Shown: positions 24,753 to 33,320, numbered from the stretch's first letter. The stretch is DNA of 57,045 bases from an uncultured Oscillospiraceae bacterium (GCA_900547445.1 URGJ01000008.1:1-57045), one strand, 5' to 3'. Numbers and translations are program-made. Notes: generated by a model not told the origin, from the letters alone.

Positions 24753-25775
24753 ATGAAAGACTTAACCCCCTTAATAGCCGCCATAGTGGCGTTCGCTGTG
24801 ACCGCAGGACTCGGATATATTGTAATTCCGTATTTAAAACGGCTGAAATTCGGGCAGACTATATTAGACATAGGTCCTAAATGGCACAAGGGCAAGGAGG
24901 GTACGCCGACAATGGGCGGCGTTATGATAATCGCGGGTGTGCTTCTGTCGCTTGGCATAGCCTATGCTTATTCTGCTATTGTGCAGGGCCGCTTCGCCGC
25001 GGAAATGAAAACTCCTTACCGTCTTTCGCTTTTTTCGGCGGGTATAATTATGGCGCTGTGTATGTCGGGAATCGGGTTTATGGACGATTATATTAAGGTA
25101 GTTAAAAAGCGCAATTTAGGTCTTACCGCGAGGCAGAAAACCTTTTTACAGCTGCTTGTAGCTGCGGCATATCTCGCCACTCTCTGCATTTCGGGTATGA
25201 AGACAACCTATATTCCTTTTATCGGGGATATTGATGTGACCAAGGGCTTCGGATTGCTTTTCTGGCCCGTGGCGCTTATGTTTATCTACGGCTTTACAAA
25301 TGCCGTGAATCTAACCGACGGCATCGACGGCCTGGCGTCTACGGTTACCCTTGTTGTAGCCTGCGCGTTTATGTTGGGCTCAGGCTTTCTTTACAATATG
25401 GGGATTAACGCTATGTCTGCCGCACTCGCGGGAGCGTGCGTAGGCTTTGTTGTATGGAACGCAAAGCCCGCAAGGGTGTTCATGGGCGATACGGGCTCAA
25501 TGTTCTTGGGCGGAATGGTGGTCGCGGTCTCCTTCGGAATAGGAAGACCCGTACTGCTTATTTTCGCGGGAATAACCTATTTTCTTGAGGCACTTTCCGA
25601 CATTATTCAGGTTGCTTACTATAAACGCACAAAAAAGCGCCTCTTTAAAATGGCTCCGCTTCACCATCATTTTGAAATGAGCGGCTGGTCGGAGCAGAAA
25701 ATCGTTTTTGTTTTCTCGGGGATAACCGCCGTCGGCTGTGCGGTCGCGTTACTGCCTATAATATTTAATTGGTAA
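24753..25775 (+). CDS. mraY: Phospho-MurNAc-pentapeptide translocase MraY
   Basis: MraY makes lipid I at the inner face of the membrane from UDP-MurNAc-pentapeptide and undecaprenyl phosphate. The 340-residue polytopic protein has FMDDYIK, NAVNLTDGIDGLAS, FMGDTGSM and the cytoplasmic HHHFEMSGWSE signature. About ten hydrophobic segments are apparent. AAGGAGAG precedes the ATG. It sits directly after murE and before ftsW; lipid I made here would be used by MurG encoded two genes on. Confidence 0.97.
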   Translation: MKDLTPLIAAIVAFAVTAGLGYIVIPYLKRLKFGQTILDIGPKWHKGKEGTPTMGGVMIIAGVLLSLGIAYAYSAIVQGRFAAEMKTPYRLSLFSAGIIMALCMSGIGFMDDYIKVVKKRNLGLTARQKTFLQLLVAAAYLATLCISGMKTTYIPFIGDIDVTKGFGLLFWPVALMFIYGFTNAVNLTDGIDGLASTVTLVVACAFMLGSGFLYNMGINAMSAALAGACVGFVVWNAKPARVFMGDTGSMFLGGMVVAVSFGIGRPVLLIFAGITYFLEALSDIIQVAYYKRTKKRLFKMAPLHHHFEMSGWSEQKIVFVFSGITAVGCAVALLPIIFNW

Positions 25776-25793
25776 TATCGGAGGTAAGAAGCT

Positions 25794-26930
25794 ATGGCAA
25801 AGATAAAAAGGAAAAAAAGCGAATATACTTCGGGTAAGCTTGATATAACCTTTTTATCCTTTGTTCTGATTTTGCTTACCGTGGGTCTTGTCATGCTTTA
25901 TTCGGCAAGCTACGCCTTTTCCTACAATCAGTACGGCAACAGCTATAAGTTTATTACAAGACAGGCAATGTTTGCGGCTGTCGGAGTCGCGGTAATGCTT
26001 GTCGTTTCAAGGATTGATTATCATATATGGCGCAAATTCGCGTGGGTCTTATATGTCCTATCAACCGTAATGCTCGCGGTGCTTTTGATACTGCCGCCTA
26101 TGTTAGAGGGAAAGGACGTTAAGCGCTGGATTGTAATAGGGCCGGTCAATTTTCAGCCGTCGGAAATCGCTAAATTTGCAATAATTCTTCTTTTTTCCTC
26201 CCTTATCGCGGCGAATTATAAGCAGATGAAAAGCTTTAAGTTCATAGCTTTTTTAGTAGCTTTGCTGGGGCTGCAGTGCGTTCTTGTGGTATTGGAGCCG
26301 CACCTTTCGGCAACTGTGCTTATTTTCTCAATCGGAATAGTACTGCTTATTGTGGGAGGACTTCCCAAGCGGTATATTTTGGGCGGCGTCGGCGCGGGGG
26401 TCGGACTCGGCGTTTTGGCGGTTATTACGGGGGTTATAGGCTATGGCTCCGACCGTATAAAGTACTGGCTTGACCCGTGGGCGGACCCTAAGGACAAGGG
26501 ATTTCAAACTATTCAGTCGCTTTTGGCAATCGGCTCGGGCGGAATTTTAGGCAGGGGCATAGGTCAGTCAAGACAAAAATATCTCTGGCTGCCTGAACCT
26601 CACAACGATTTTATTTTTGCCATAGTATGCGAGGAATTAGGTCTTGTAGGCGCGCTCGTTATTATTTTGCTTTTCTGCCTGCTTGTGTGGCGAGGATTTA
26701 CGATAGCAATGCGCGCGCAGGATAAATTCGGCTCGCTTTTAGCGCTTGGCCTTACCTTTCAGGTAGGCCTCCAGGCAATGCTTAATATCTGGGTTGTAAC
26801 CAACACCATTCCGAATACGGGAATAAGTCTTCCGTTTTTCAGCTATGGCGGGACCTCGCTCCTTATTTTGCTTGCTGAAATGGGCATCGTGCTTTCGGTG
26901 TCAAGGGGAGCGAACATTGAAAAAACTTAG
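25794..26930 (+). CDS. ftsW: SEDS glycosyltransferase FtsW/SpoVE
   Basis: This 378-residue, roughly ten-helix SEDS protein polymerises lipid II together with a class B PBP. Family motifs are FQPSEIAKF, the periplasmic loop before AIGSGGILGRGIGQS, PEPHNDFIFAIVCEELGL and NTIPNTGISLPFFSYGG. It pairs logically with the PBP at 21029. Whether it serves vegetative division (FtsW) or the spore cortex (SpoVE) cannot be decided from the sequence. GGAGGTAAG precedes the ATG. Confidence 0.93.
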   Translation: MAKIKRKKSEYTSGKLDITFLSFVLILLTVGLVMLYSASYAFSYNQYGNSYKFITRQAMFAAVGVAVMLVVSRIDYHIWRKFAWVLYVLSTVMLAVLLILPPMLEGKDVKRWIVIGPVNFQPSEIAKFAIILLFSSLIAANYKQMKSFKFIAFLVALLGLQCVLVVLEPHLSATVLIFSIGIVLLIVGGLPKRYILGGVGAGVGLGVLAVITGVIGYGSDRIKYWLDPWADPKDKGFQTIQSLLAIGSGGILGRGIGQSRQKYLWLPEPHNDFIFAIVCEELGLVGALVIILLFCLLVWRGFTIAMRAQDKFGSLLALGLTFQVGLQAMLNIWVVTNTIPNTGISLPFFSYGGTSLLILLAEMGIVLSVSRGANIEKT

Positions 26931-26942
26931 GGGGATACGGTT

Positions 26943-28055
26943 ATGAAGATACTGTTTGCGGGCGGCGGCACGGCGGGGCATATAAACCCCGCGCTTGCGA
27001 TAGCGGGCTATATAAAGGAACGCCACCCCGACGCAGAGATTTCCTATATCGGTACGGCGGATAAGCTTGAAGCAAAGCTTGTGCCCGAAAAGGGCTACGA
27101 TTTTTATACGATTGACGTCGCGGGATTTCAGCGGAAGCTGAGCCTTAAAAACATAGCGAAAAATATAGAGGCGGTCGGAAAGGCTATATCCTCTTCAAAT
27201 GCGTCAAAAAAGCTTTTAAAGGAAATAGCGCCCGATATAGTTGTGGGTACGGGCGGTTATGTAAGCGGTCCTGTTCTGCGCGAAGCGCATAAATTAGGAA
27301 TTAAAACCGCCATACACGAGCAAAACGCGTTTCCGGGAGTTACCACAAAAATGCTTGCCGATAAGGCGGATAGGGTAATGCTTGCGATGCCTGAGGCGGA
27401 AAGCCGACTAAACCTTAAAAAACCGCCTGTTGTTACGGGAAACCCCGTAAGGAGCGAGCTTTTAAGCATTTCGCGCGAACAAGCAAGGCAAAAATTAGGG
27501 CTTGACAATCGCCCGCTGATACTTTCCTTCGGAGGCTCGCTCGGCGCAAGGCATATTAACGAGGCGGTGACCGAGCTTATAAAATGGCACAACGGCACCG
27601 ATAAATTCTATCATATCCACGGTACGGGCAAGATTGGGTATGAGGCTATGATGTCGGCTTTTGACGGCGTAAAGCTGTCGCCCCTTATCGACGTGCGGGA
27701 ATACATTAACGATATGGACGTTTGTATGGCGGCGGCAGACCTCGTTATATGCCGAGCGGGTGCGATTACATTAAGCGAGCTTTGCTGCTGCGGCAAGCCG
27801 TCGGTCCTTATTCCGTCCCCTTATGTAGCGGAAAATCATCAGTACCACAACGCTATGACCCTTAAAAAGGCGGGTGCGGCGGAAATCCTTGAGGAAAAGG
27901 ATTTAAACGGGGAAAGTCTTATTAATACCGTTTCAAAAATAATAGAAAATAAACCCCTGCTGCAAAAAATGAGTGCCGCCGCAGGGAAACACGCGATTTT
28001 GGACTCAAACAAAAGAATTTACGATGTTTTAATGCAATTATATACGGGAGCGTGA
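26943..28055 (+). CDS. murG: UDP-GlcNAc:lipid I transferase MurG
   Basis: MurG adds GlcNAc to lipid I, giving lipid II. The 370-residue GT-B protein shows the first glycine-rich loop GGGTAGHINPALAIA, the second loop GTGGYVSGP, HEQNAFPG, FGGSLGARHIN and the UDP-GlcNAc site CRAGAITLSEL. It starts 12 bases after the ftsW stop with GGGGG upstream. It acts at the cytoplasmic membrane surface directly after MraY. Confidence 0.97.
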   Translation: MKILFAGGGTAGHINPALAIAGYIKERHPDAEISYIGTADKLEAKLVPEKGYDFYTIDVAGFQRKLSLKNIAKNIEAVGKAISSSNASKKLLKEIAPDIVVGTGGYVSGPVLREAHKLGIKTAIHEQNAFPGVTTKMLADKADRVMLAMPEAESRLNLKKPPVVTGNPVRSELLSISREQARQKLGLDNRPLILSFGGSLGARHINEAVTELIKWHNGTDKFYHIHGTGKIGYEAMMSAFDGVKLSPLIDVREYINDMDVCMAAADLVICRAGAITLSELCCCGKPSVLIPSPYVAENHQYHNAMTLKKAGAAEILEEKDLNGESLINTVSKIIENKPLLQKMSAAAGKHAILDSNKRIYDVLMQLYTGA

Positions 28056-28119
28056 CAAATTCCGTACTTTCGCATAGTATGAACTGTGAGAAAAGTTTTA
28101 CTGTGAGAGGGTGCGGTCA

Positions 28120-29379
28120 ATGTCCGAAATAATAGTAAACGGCGGTAAAAAGCTTTACGGCGGCATATCCGTTCAGGGAGCGAAAAACAGTGTGCTTCCC
28201 GTGCTTGCGGCAACCGTTTTGTGCGAAAAGGAATGTGTGATACATAACTGCCCTGCGCTTTCGGATGTTGAAACCTCCCTTAAAATTTTAAGGGCATTGG
28301 GCTGTGAGTGTCAAAAGGACGGGGACACCGTAACGGTAGACAGTAAGGGGCTATGCGAATACGAAATTCCCGATAATCTGATGCGGGAAATGCGTTCCTC
28401 CGTGGTTTTTTTAGGCGCTGTAATAGGAAGATGCGGAAAGGCTGTTATAAGCAGTCCGGGCGGCTGTGAATTAGGTCCTCGCCCTATTGATTTGCACCTT
28501 GCCGCCCTAGAACGAATGGGCGTTACGGTAAAGGAGGAACACGGTTATTTAATCTGCACCGCCGAAAACGGACTTAAGGGAGCTGAAATAAGCTTAGGCT
28601 TTCCAAGCGTGGGCGCTACCGAAAATATTATCTTAGCGGCGGCGACCGCAAAGGGTATGACGGTGATTCACGGCGCGGCAAAAGAGCCTGAAATAAGCGA
28701 CCTTGCCGACTTTTTAAACAGCGCGGGCGCGCGTATTTACGGCTGCGGGTCGGATACTGTGAGGATCTACGGCGTTGAAAAGCTCGGCGGAACGGAGCAC
28801 ACGATAATCCCCGACCGAATAGCCGCGGCAACATATATGGCGTGCGCCGCGGTTACGGGCGGAAAAATTACGCTTTGCAATCTTATGCCGTCGCATATGG
28901 TTTCTACCCTTTGGGTATTCAGGGAGGCGGGTTGCGATGTTGAGCTTTCGGGTAAAAGCATTACCCTTACCGCGCCCGAAAGGCTTAAAAGAGTTCCCAC
29001 CGTCCGAAGTCTTGTTTACCCCGGCTTTCCTACCGACGCGGGGCCAATTATTGTCGCAATGTTAATCCTTGCAGACGGAACATCGGTTTTTGTTGAAAAT
29101 ATATTTGAAAACCGATTCCGTTATGTTGACGAGCTGAAGCGCTTCGGCGCTAAAATCAAGACAGAGGGAAAAATCGCGGTGACCGAGGGGGTAAAGGAGC
29201 TCTCAGCGGCGGACTGCAAGGCAACAGATTTGCGCGGCGGCGCGGCGCTTGTAATAGCGGCGCTTGCGGCTTGCGGCGAATCGAAAATAGGAGATATTCA
29301 CCACATAGAGCGCGGCTATGACGATATTGTATCGGTCTTAGAGTCGCTCGGTGCGGATATAAAATACAGTAAGGATTGA
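28120..29379 (+). CDS. murA: UDP-N-acetylglucosamine 1-carboxyvinyltransferase MurA
   Basis: MurA transfers enolpyruvate to UDP-GlcNAc, the first committed peptidoglycan step. The 419-residue protein has the substrate Lys22/Asn23 in QGAKNS and the catalytic Cys116 in PGGCELGPRPIDLH, so it should be fosfomycin-sensitive. The late RYVDELKRFGA and DLRGGAALVIAAL motifs are present. ATG 28120 follows GAGAGGG; an ATG at 28111 lies too close to that site. Clostridia often carry a second murA elsewhere. Confidence 0.95.
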   Translation: MSEIIVNGGKKLYGGISVQGAKNSVLPVLAATVLCEKECVIHNCPALSDVETSLKILRALGCECQKDGDTVTVDSKGLCEYEIPDNLMREMRSSVVFLGAVIGRCGKAVISSPGGCELGPRPIDLHLAALERMGVTVKEEHGYLICTAENGLKGAEISLGFPSVGATENIILAAATAKGMTVIHGAAKEPEISDLADFLNSAGARIYGCGSDTVRIYGVEKLGGTEHTIIPDRIAAATYMACAAVTGGKITLCNLMPSHMVSTLWVFREAGCDVELSGKSITLTAPERLKRVPTVRSLVYPGFPTDAGPIIVAMLILADGTSVFVENIFENRFRYVDELKRFGAKIKTEGKIAVTEGVKELSAADCKATDLRGGAALVIAALAACGESKIGDIHHIERGYDDIVSVLESLGADIKYSKD

Positions 29380-29383
29380 TAGT

Positions 29384-30169
29384 TTGAAAAGGACAGCGGA
29401 AAACGACGAGTTTCTGAAAAAAAGAAAAGCGCGTCAGCGCAGAATAAGAAAGCGGAGAATGATTATAGGATTTTCGATGTTTATTGTTTTGCTTGTCACG
29501 GTATTCGCGGTACTTTCGCTGACTGTGCTTTTCCCGATAAAACAGATAACTGCAAAGGGAAGCGAAAAATACACCTCGGAGCAGATAGTCGCCTCAAGCG
29601 GCATTTATATAGGCGACAATCTGTTTATCTCCTCGGTGAAAACCGACGCTTTAAGAGAAAAACTTCCCTATATAGAGAGCGTTAAAATTAAGCGTACTCT
29701 GCCAGACAGCATTGCCATAACCGTAAAGGACGCCGAACCCTACGCCTGTTATTATTCGGACGGGGCATATTACACGGTAAGCCGTGCGGGCTATGTGCTC
29801 GAAAGCGGTGAAGTAAAGCCGGATTCTCTCTTTGAAATACGGTCAGGCGGTGTAAAATGCGTGCTCGGCAGGGCGGTCGTATTTTCCGAGGAAAAGACCG
29901 AGGAATTAATCTCTCAAATCGGAGGATTAGCCGAGGAATACGGGCTTTCGCTTAATTGTATTGATGTGACCGACGAGCTTGCGCTTACGGTTAAAGCCGA
30001 AAATCGGTTTGCTGTTAACCTTGGAACCTCGAATTATCTTGATAAAAAATTTGCCCACCTTTCGGGAATGATAAAGAATATCGGAGAAACTAAGACGGGA
30101 AAAATTAATTTGAGTATGTGGACATCCGAAAATACCGAGGGAACTTTTGTCGAAGGAAGCATAGAATAG
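29384..30169 (+). CDS. divIB: Cell division protein DivIB/FtsQ
   Basis: This 261-residue bitopic protein has a strongly basic cytoplasmic tail (residues 11-25), one membrane helix (about 27-50) and an extracellular POTRA domain (about 52-120, FPIKQITAKGSEKYTSEQI), then a beta domain. It would scaffold FtsL/DivIC at the septum. The TTG start has AAGGA eight bases before it. It is the last gene before the separate ftsZ promoter. Confidence 0.88.
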   Translation: MKRTAENDEFLKKRKARQRRIRKRRMIIGFSMFIVLLVTVFAVLSLTVLFPIKQITAKGSEKYTSEQIVASSGIYIGDNLFISSVKTDALREKLPYIESVKIKRTLPDSIAITVKDAEPYACYYSDGAYYTVSRAGYVLESGEVKPDSLFEIRSGGVKCVLGRAVVFSEEKTEELISQIGGLAEEYGLSLNCIDVTDELALTVKAENRFAVNLGTSNYLDKKFAHLSGMIKNIGETKTGKINLSMWTSENTEGTFVEGSIE

Positions 30170-30250
30170 CAAATGTTGCATATTAAAAAGTACAAAAAAC
30201 CATAGGTTTTTGACAAAATAAAAAAAATTACAAGAATGTAATAAAAAGTG

Positions 30251-30279
30251 TTGAAATTTAAAAAAAGATATGTTAATAT
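30251..30279 (+). promoter_or_regulatory. Promoter of ftsZ
   Basis: TTGAAA (30251-30256) and TAATAT (30274-30279), 17-base spacer, in an AT-rich 170-base gap. ftsZ can therefore be transcribed apart from the dcw cluster. A TTGACA further upstream (near 30207) lacks a good partner. Confidence 0.75.
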
Positions 30280-30339
30280 CATTATATAACTGTATTTGTA
30301 GGATAATAACTAATTTACATAAAGACGGAGGAATTCAAA

Positions 30340-31404
30340 ATGCCATTTGAAGTAGCAGAAGAACAAGAGAATGTTGTACAGATTAAGGTCGTCGGCGTCG
30401 GCGGCGGCGGCGGAAACGCCGTCAACCGTATGGTTGAGGCCGGTGTGCGCGGCGTTGAGTTTATAGCGATTAATACCGATAAGGCGGCTTTGCTTCAGTC
30501 TAAAGCAAACCAGAAAATTCAGATCGGCGACAAGACCACCGCAGGTATGGGCGCCGGCGGAAACCCGGACAACGGCCGTGCGGCGGCTGAGGAATCACGC
30601 GATGAGATTACCGCGGCTATCCGAAGCGCGGATATGATTTTCATTACCGCAGGTATGGGCGGCGGAACAGGCACGGGAGCCGCACCTGTTGTTGCGGCTA
30701 TCGCAAAGGAGCTTGGAATCCTTACGGTAGGTATTGTTACAAAGCCGTTCGGCTTCGAGGGCAAAAAGCGTATGAATCAGGCGGAGTCGGGTATTGCGGC
30801 ACTCCGCGAGCAGGTGGACAGCCTTGTGGTTATCCCCAACGAGCGTCTTAAATTTGTTTCGGAGCAGAAGATTACTTTCAAAAACGCTTTCTACATAGCG
30901 GACGATGTTCTGCGCCAGGGCGTTCAGAGCATTTCCGAGCTTATCAATGTAACCGCGCTTGTAAACCTCGACTTTGCGGATGTTAAATCCATCATGGCGG
31001 ACGCGGGCTACGCTCATATGGGCGTCGGCGTTGCCACAGGCCGCGACAAGGCGGAGCAGGCAGCTCGTGCGGCTATCAACAGCCCGCTTATCGAGACCTC
31101 TATGGAGAATGCTCGCGGCATCATTATCAGCATTACCGGTTCTGACGATATCGGTCTTGAAGAGGTTGAGCTTGCTTCCTCTATCATTACGGATATGGCT
31201 CATCCGGACGCGACCATTATCTGGGGCGCTCAGCTTGACGATACGCTTGAGGATACTATCCGCGTTACTGTTGTTGCAACGGGATTGGGCGATGATAAAA
31301 AGGACGACAAGAAGGACGATTTGTCTTCGCTTTTAGGTAGCAGTGCCGATGATGACGAAAGCTACACCGATGTTATCAGCTTCTTCAACAACAAGGATAA
31401 CTGA
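30340..31404 (+). CDS. ftsZ: Cell division tubulin FtsZ
   Basis: FtsZ is the GTPase that forms the division ring. The 354-residue protein has VGVGGGGGNAVNRM, the tubulin signature GGGTGTGA (107-114) and the T7 loop NLDFADVKSIM. The tail after about residue 315 is short and acidic (KKDDKKDDLSS), ending YTDVISFFNNKDN. The common C-terminal peptide reads D-I/V-P-x-F-I/L-R; here the proline and the basic end are missing, so partner binding may differ. GGAGGAATTC precedes the ATG. No ftsA is seen. Confidence 0.97.
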   Translation: MPFEVAEEQENVVQIKVVGVGGGGGNAVNRMVEAGVRGVEFIAINTDKAALLQSKANQKIQIGDKTTAGMGAGGNPDNGRAAAEESRDEITAAIRSADMIFITAGMGGGTGTGAAPVVAAIAKELGILTVGIVTKPFGFEGKKRMNQAESGIAALREQVDSLVVIPNERLKFVSEQKITFKNAFYIADDVLRQGVQSISELINVTALVNLDFADVKSIMADAGYAHMGVGVATGRDKAEQAARAAINSPLIETSMENARGIIISITGSDDIGLEEVELASSIITDMAHPDATIIWGAQLDDTLEDTIRVTVVATGLGDDKKDDKKDDLSSLLGSSADDDESYTDVISFFNNKDN

Positions 31405-31435
31405 TTACGGCTTTTTCGATAATTATTATAGTTTA

Positions 31436-31465
31436 AGCAGTCGCTTTAATGCGGCTGCTTTTTTG
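31436..31465 (+). terminator. Terminator of ftsZ
   Basis: AGCAGTCGC (31436-31444) pairs with GCGGCTGCT (31451-31459), one G-U, loop TTTAAT, followed by six T. Confidence 0.85.
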
Positions 31466-31468
31466 CTC

Positions 31469-31497
31469 TCGACAAAACTGATATAGCTGTATATAAT
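31469..31497 (+). promoter_or_regulatory. Promoter leading into the structured repeat
   Basis: TCGACA (31469-31474) and TATAAT (31492-31497) are 17 bases apart, immediately after the ftsZ terminator. No protein start follows in the next 200 bases, which suggests an RNA product. The -10 box also lies in a CTGTATATA/TATATACAG hairpin. Confidence 0.5.
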
Positions 31498-31504
31498 ACA
31501 TATA

Positions 31505-31718
31505 TACAGTGAGAGTGTCAACAAAGTCGCCACTCTCTTGGCGGGAATGCCGCTCGCCAATACCACCCACACGCCATTGAAATCGCTAATCAAGCGGTTT
31601 TTGCTTACAAGGAGTTTTTCTGCCGACATGTCGGCAGAAAAACAAAAATGCGGCTGACCTGCGCCGAACATTGAAAATGAAGGTTTTTCGACAGACTGAC
31701 TGTATGTCGGTCGTGTTT
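31505..31718 (+). repeat. Structured dispersed repeat, possible small RNA (copy B)
   Basis: This about 215-base stretch holds consecutive hairpins: GAGAGTG/CACTCTC (31511-31537), TTGGCG/CGCCAA (31538-31560), a 30-base perfect palindrome (31614-31643) and a terminal GACTGAC/GTCGGTC stem (31694-31712) followed by TTTT. Its right part (31634-31699) recurs at 1-67. The promoter at 31469 and the end hairpin make a discrete transcript possible. A minus-strand reading frame of 81 codons crosses the element and the ftsZ terminator; I do not consider it a convincing gene. Confidence 0.55.
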
Positions 31719-31740
31719 TACGGAAAACGAGAAATTTAAT

Positions 31741-31770
31741 TTGATAATTTCCCCTACGAAGGTAATAATA
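31741..31770 (+). promoter_or_regulatory. Possible promoter of ypeB
   Basis: TTGATA (31741-31746) with TAATAA (31763-31768) or AATAAT (31764-31769), 16-17 bases apart. The AATAATA also approaches the forespore sigma-F/G -10 CATWMTA, which would suit a germination gene; the class cannot be settled here. Confidence 0.4.
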
Positions 31771-31792
31771 TGTAAAAACGGAGGGGAGTTTT

Positions 31793-33118
31793 ATGAAAAC
31801 ACGGAATACCGTAAGGTTGATAGCCTTTTGCGCCGCCGCGGTGGTTGTTTCCGCCGTATTTGCGTTGCGGATGGGGCAGGATTTGAACAGATACAGACTT
31901 GAAATTCAGAACAATTATGCGGGAACGCTTGATACGCTTAATTCAAGCGTAAACAATATATCGCTTATCCTTGAAAAGGCGGAGTATGTGACCACCGCAA
32001 AACAGCTGAGTCAAATGTCGGCACAGCTTTTAAGCGAAGCAGAAAGCGCAAAGGCGGCGCTTTCACAGCTTCCCGCGGGGGAAAATTTAGACATATTAAA
32101 CCGATTCCTTTCGCAGGTGGGAAATTACGCTATGTCGGTTTCAAAAAGCCTTATCGGCGGTGAAAGCCTTAATGATGAACACGCCGCCAATATTACGGCG
32201 CTTAAAAACACCGCGCAAAAAATTTCCGAGGCGGTGAGTAATTCCTCGATAGCATTTGACAATCCCTCGGCTTGGGCAGATGATTTGGATAATAAGCTGG
32301 ACGAATCGGTTGATAAGGACTCATTGGGCAGCACGCTTAGCACCCTTGAGGACAGTCTTTCCGATTATCCAACCCTTGTTTATGACGGACCGTATTCCGA
32401 CCATATTTTAGAAAAAGAGCCACTTATGCTTAAGAACGCAGAAAGTGTGAGCGAGGGCGACGCGCTTAAGAAAGCCGCCGAGACGGCGGAGTGTGACGAG
32501 AAAAAGCTTTCGGCAGACGGAACGGTGGACGGAAAAATCCCCGCCTACCGCTTTTCGGGAGAGAATGTAAGCGTTACTGTTAGCCGCGCGGGCGGATACG
32601 CCGTATATATGCGGAAAAGCCGAGAAATAGGGGATTATGTTCTTGAGTACTCTCAGGCGCTCGATAAGGCGAAAAGATACCTTGAAAGAACAGGTATGAG
32701 CGGCTTTACAGAAACCTATTATTTCACCGACGAGGGCGTTTGCGTTATAAATTTTGCCTATCTCGACGGCAGGACTATCTGCTACACAGACCTTGTTAAG
32801 GTAGGCGTTGCGATGGATACGGGGGAAATAATGCTCTACGAGGCGAGCGGTTACCTTACAAACCATACCGAGCGCGCCTTTGAAAGCGTGGCGGTAACGG
32901 CAGAGGAAGCGGCAAAAAACGTGAGTCCAAGGCTTATAATACGCGAAACGGCGTTAGCGCTTATCCCTACAAAGGGCGGAGAAGAAAAACGGTGTTATGA
33001 GTTTGTCTGCAAAACCGAGGAAAAAAAAGAAATTCTTGTATATATAAACGCTGTAACCTGTGAAGAAGAGGACATTTTAGTCCTTTTAAAAAGCGACGGC
33101 GGGACTCTTGCAAAATAA
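31793..33118 (+). CDS. ypeB: Germination protein YpeB
   Basis: YpeB is needed to localise or stabilise the cortex-lytic enzyme SleB in spores. This 441-residue protein has an N-terminal membrane helix (about 8-26), a helical middle region, the family hallmark YPTLVYDGPYSDHI near residue 200, and C-terminal PepSY-like repeats. CGGAGGGGAG precedes the ATG. In Bacillus sleB lies beside ypeB; here no sleB is adjacent and the gene stands alone between ftsZ and rplS. It is a direct sign of a spore-forming lineage. Confidence 0.88.
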   Translation: MKTRNTVRLIAFCAAAVVVSAVFALRMGQDLNRYRLEIQNNYAGTLDTLNSSVNNISLILEKAEYVTTAKQLSQMSAQLLSEAESAKAALSQLPAGENLDILNRFLSQVGNYAMSVSKSLIGGESLNDEHAANITALKNTAQKISEAVSNSSIAFDNPSAWADDLDNKLDESVDKDSLGSTLSTLEDSLSDYPTLVYDGPYSDHILEKEPLMLKNAESVSEGDALKKAAETAECDEKKLSADGTVDGKIPAYRFSGENVSVTVSRAGGYAVYMRKSREIGDYVLEYSQALDKAKRYLERTGMSGFTETYYFTDEGVCVINFAYLDGRTICYTDLVKVGVAMDTGEIMLYEASGYLTNHTERAFESVAVTAEEAAKNVSPRLIIRETALALIPTKGGEEKRCYEFVCKTEEKKEILVYINAVTCEEEDILVLLKSDGGTLAK

Positions 33119-33121
33119 TGC

Positions 33122-33150
33122 TTGATTTTTTTGTTAAGTTGTGGTAGAAT
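33122..33150 (+). promoter_or_regulatory. Promoter of rplS
   Basis: TTGATT (33122-33127) and TAGAAT (33145-33150) with a 17-base spacer, giving a leader of about 165 bases before rplS. Confidence 0.72.
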
Positions 33151-33156
33151 AGTAAA

Positions 33157-33310
33157 GCTGTTTGAAACGGTATGATGTTTTGTGCCGTTTAAAGCTTATG
33201 TGCATTTGATTTCACCCGAGCCTTACGGGTGGGTTCATTGCCGAAAATCGACATTGAAGCGGGCGGTCCTCTGTCCTTTTGGAGTACGAACGTCTGGTAT
33301 TAATTAAGGA
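33157..33310 (+). promoter_or_regulatory. Structured 5' leader of rplS (L19 leader candidate)
   Basis: The long leader contains AAACGG/CCGTTT and CACCCG/CGGGTG hairpins and a conserved-looking GCGGGCGGTCC segment before the ribosome binding site AAGGAGG. Firmicutes are known to carry an autoregulatory L19 leader at this place; whether this is that family was not tested. Confidence 0.5.
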
Positions 33311-33320
33311 GGAAAAAAAG

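Noticed and set aside
30595..31203. Minus-strand frame of 202 codons
   Set aside because: It lies wholly inside ftsZ, which is certain, and shows no family features or ribosome site.
31426..31671. Minus-strand frame of 81 codons crossing the structured repeat
   Set aside because: It runs through the ftsZ terminator stem, the 30-base palindrome and the hairpins, has no convincing ribosome site and follows the repeat structure. It is more likely a by-product of the RNA or repeat sequence, though a repeat-encoded peptide cannot be ruled out.
1..31699. The repeats at 1-67 and 31634-31699 as prophage attachment sites
   Set aside because: The interval contains the whole glycogen operon and essential dcw genes, and no integrase. 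The copies also continue into terminator hairpins, so they fit a dispersed element better.
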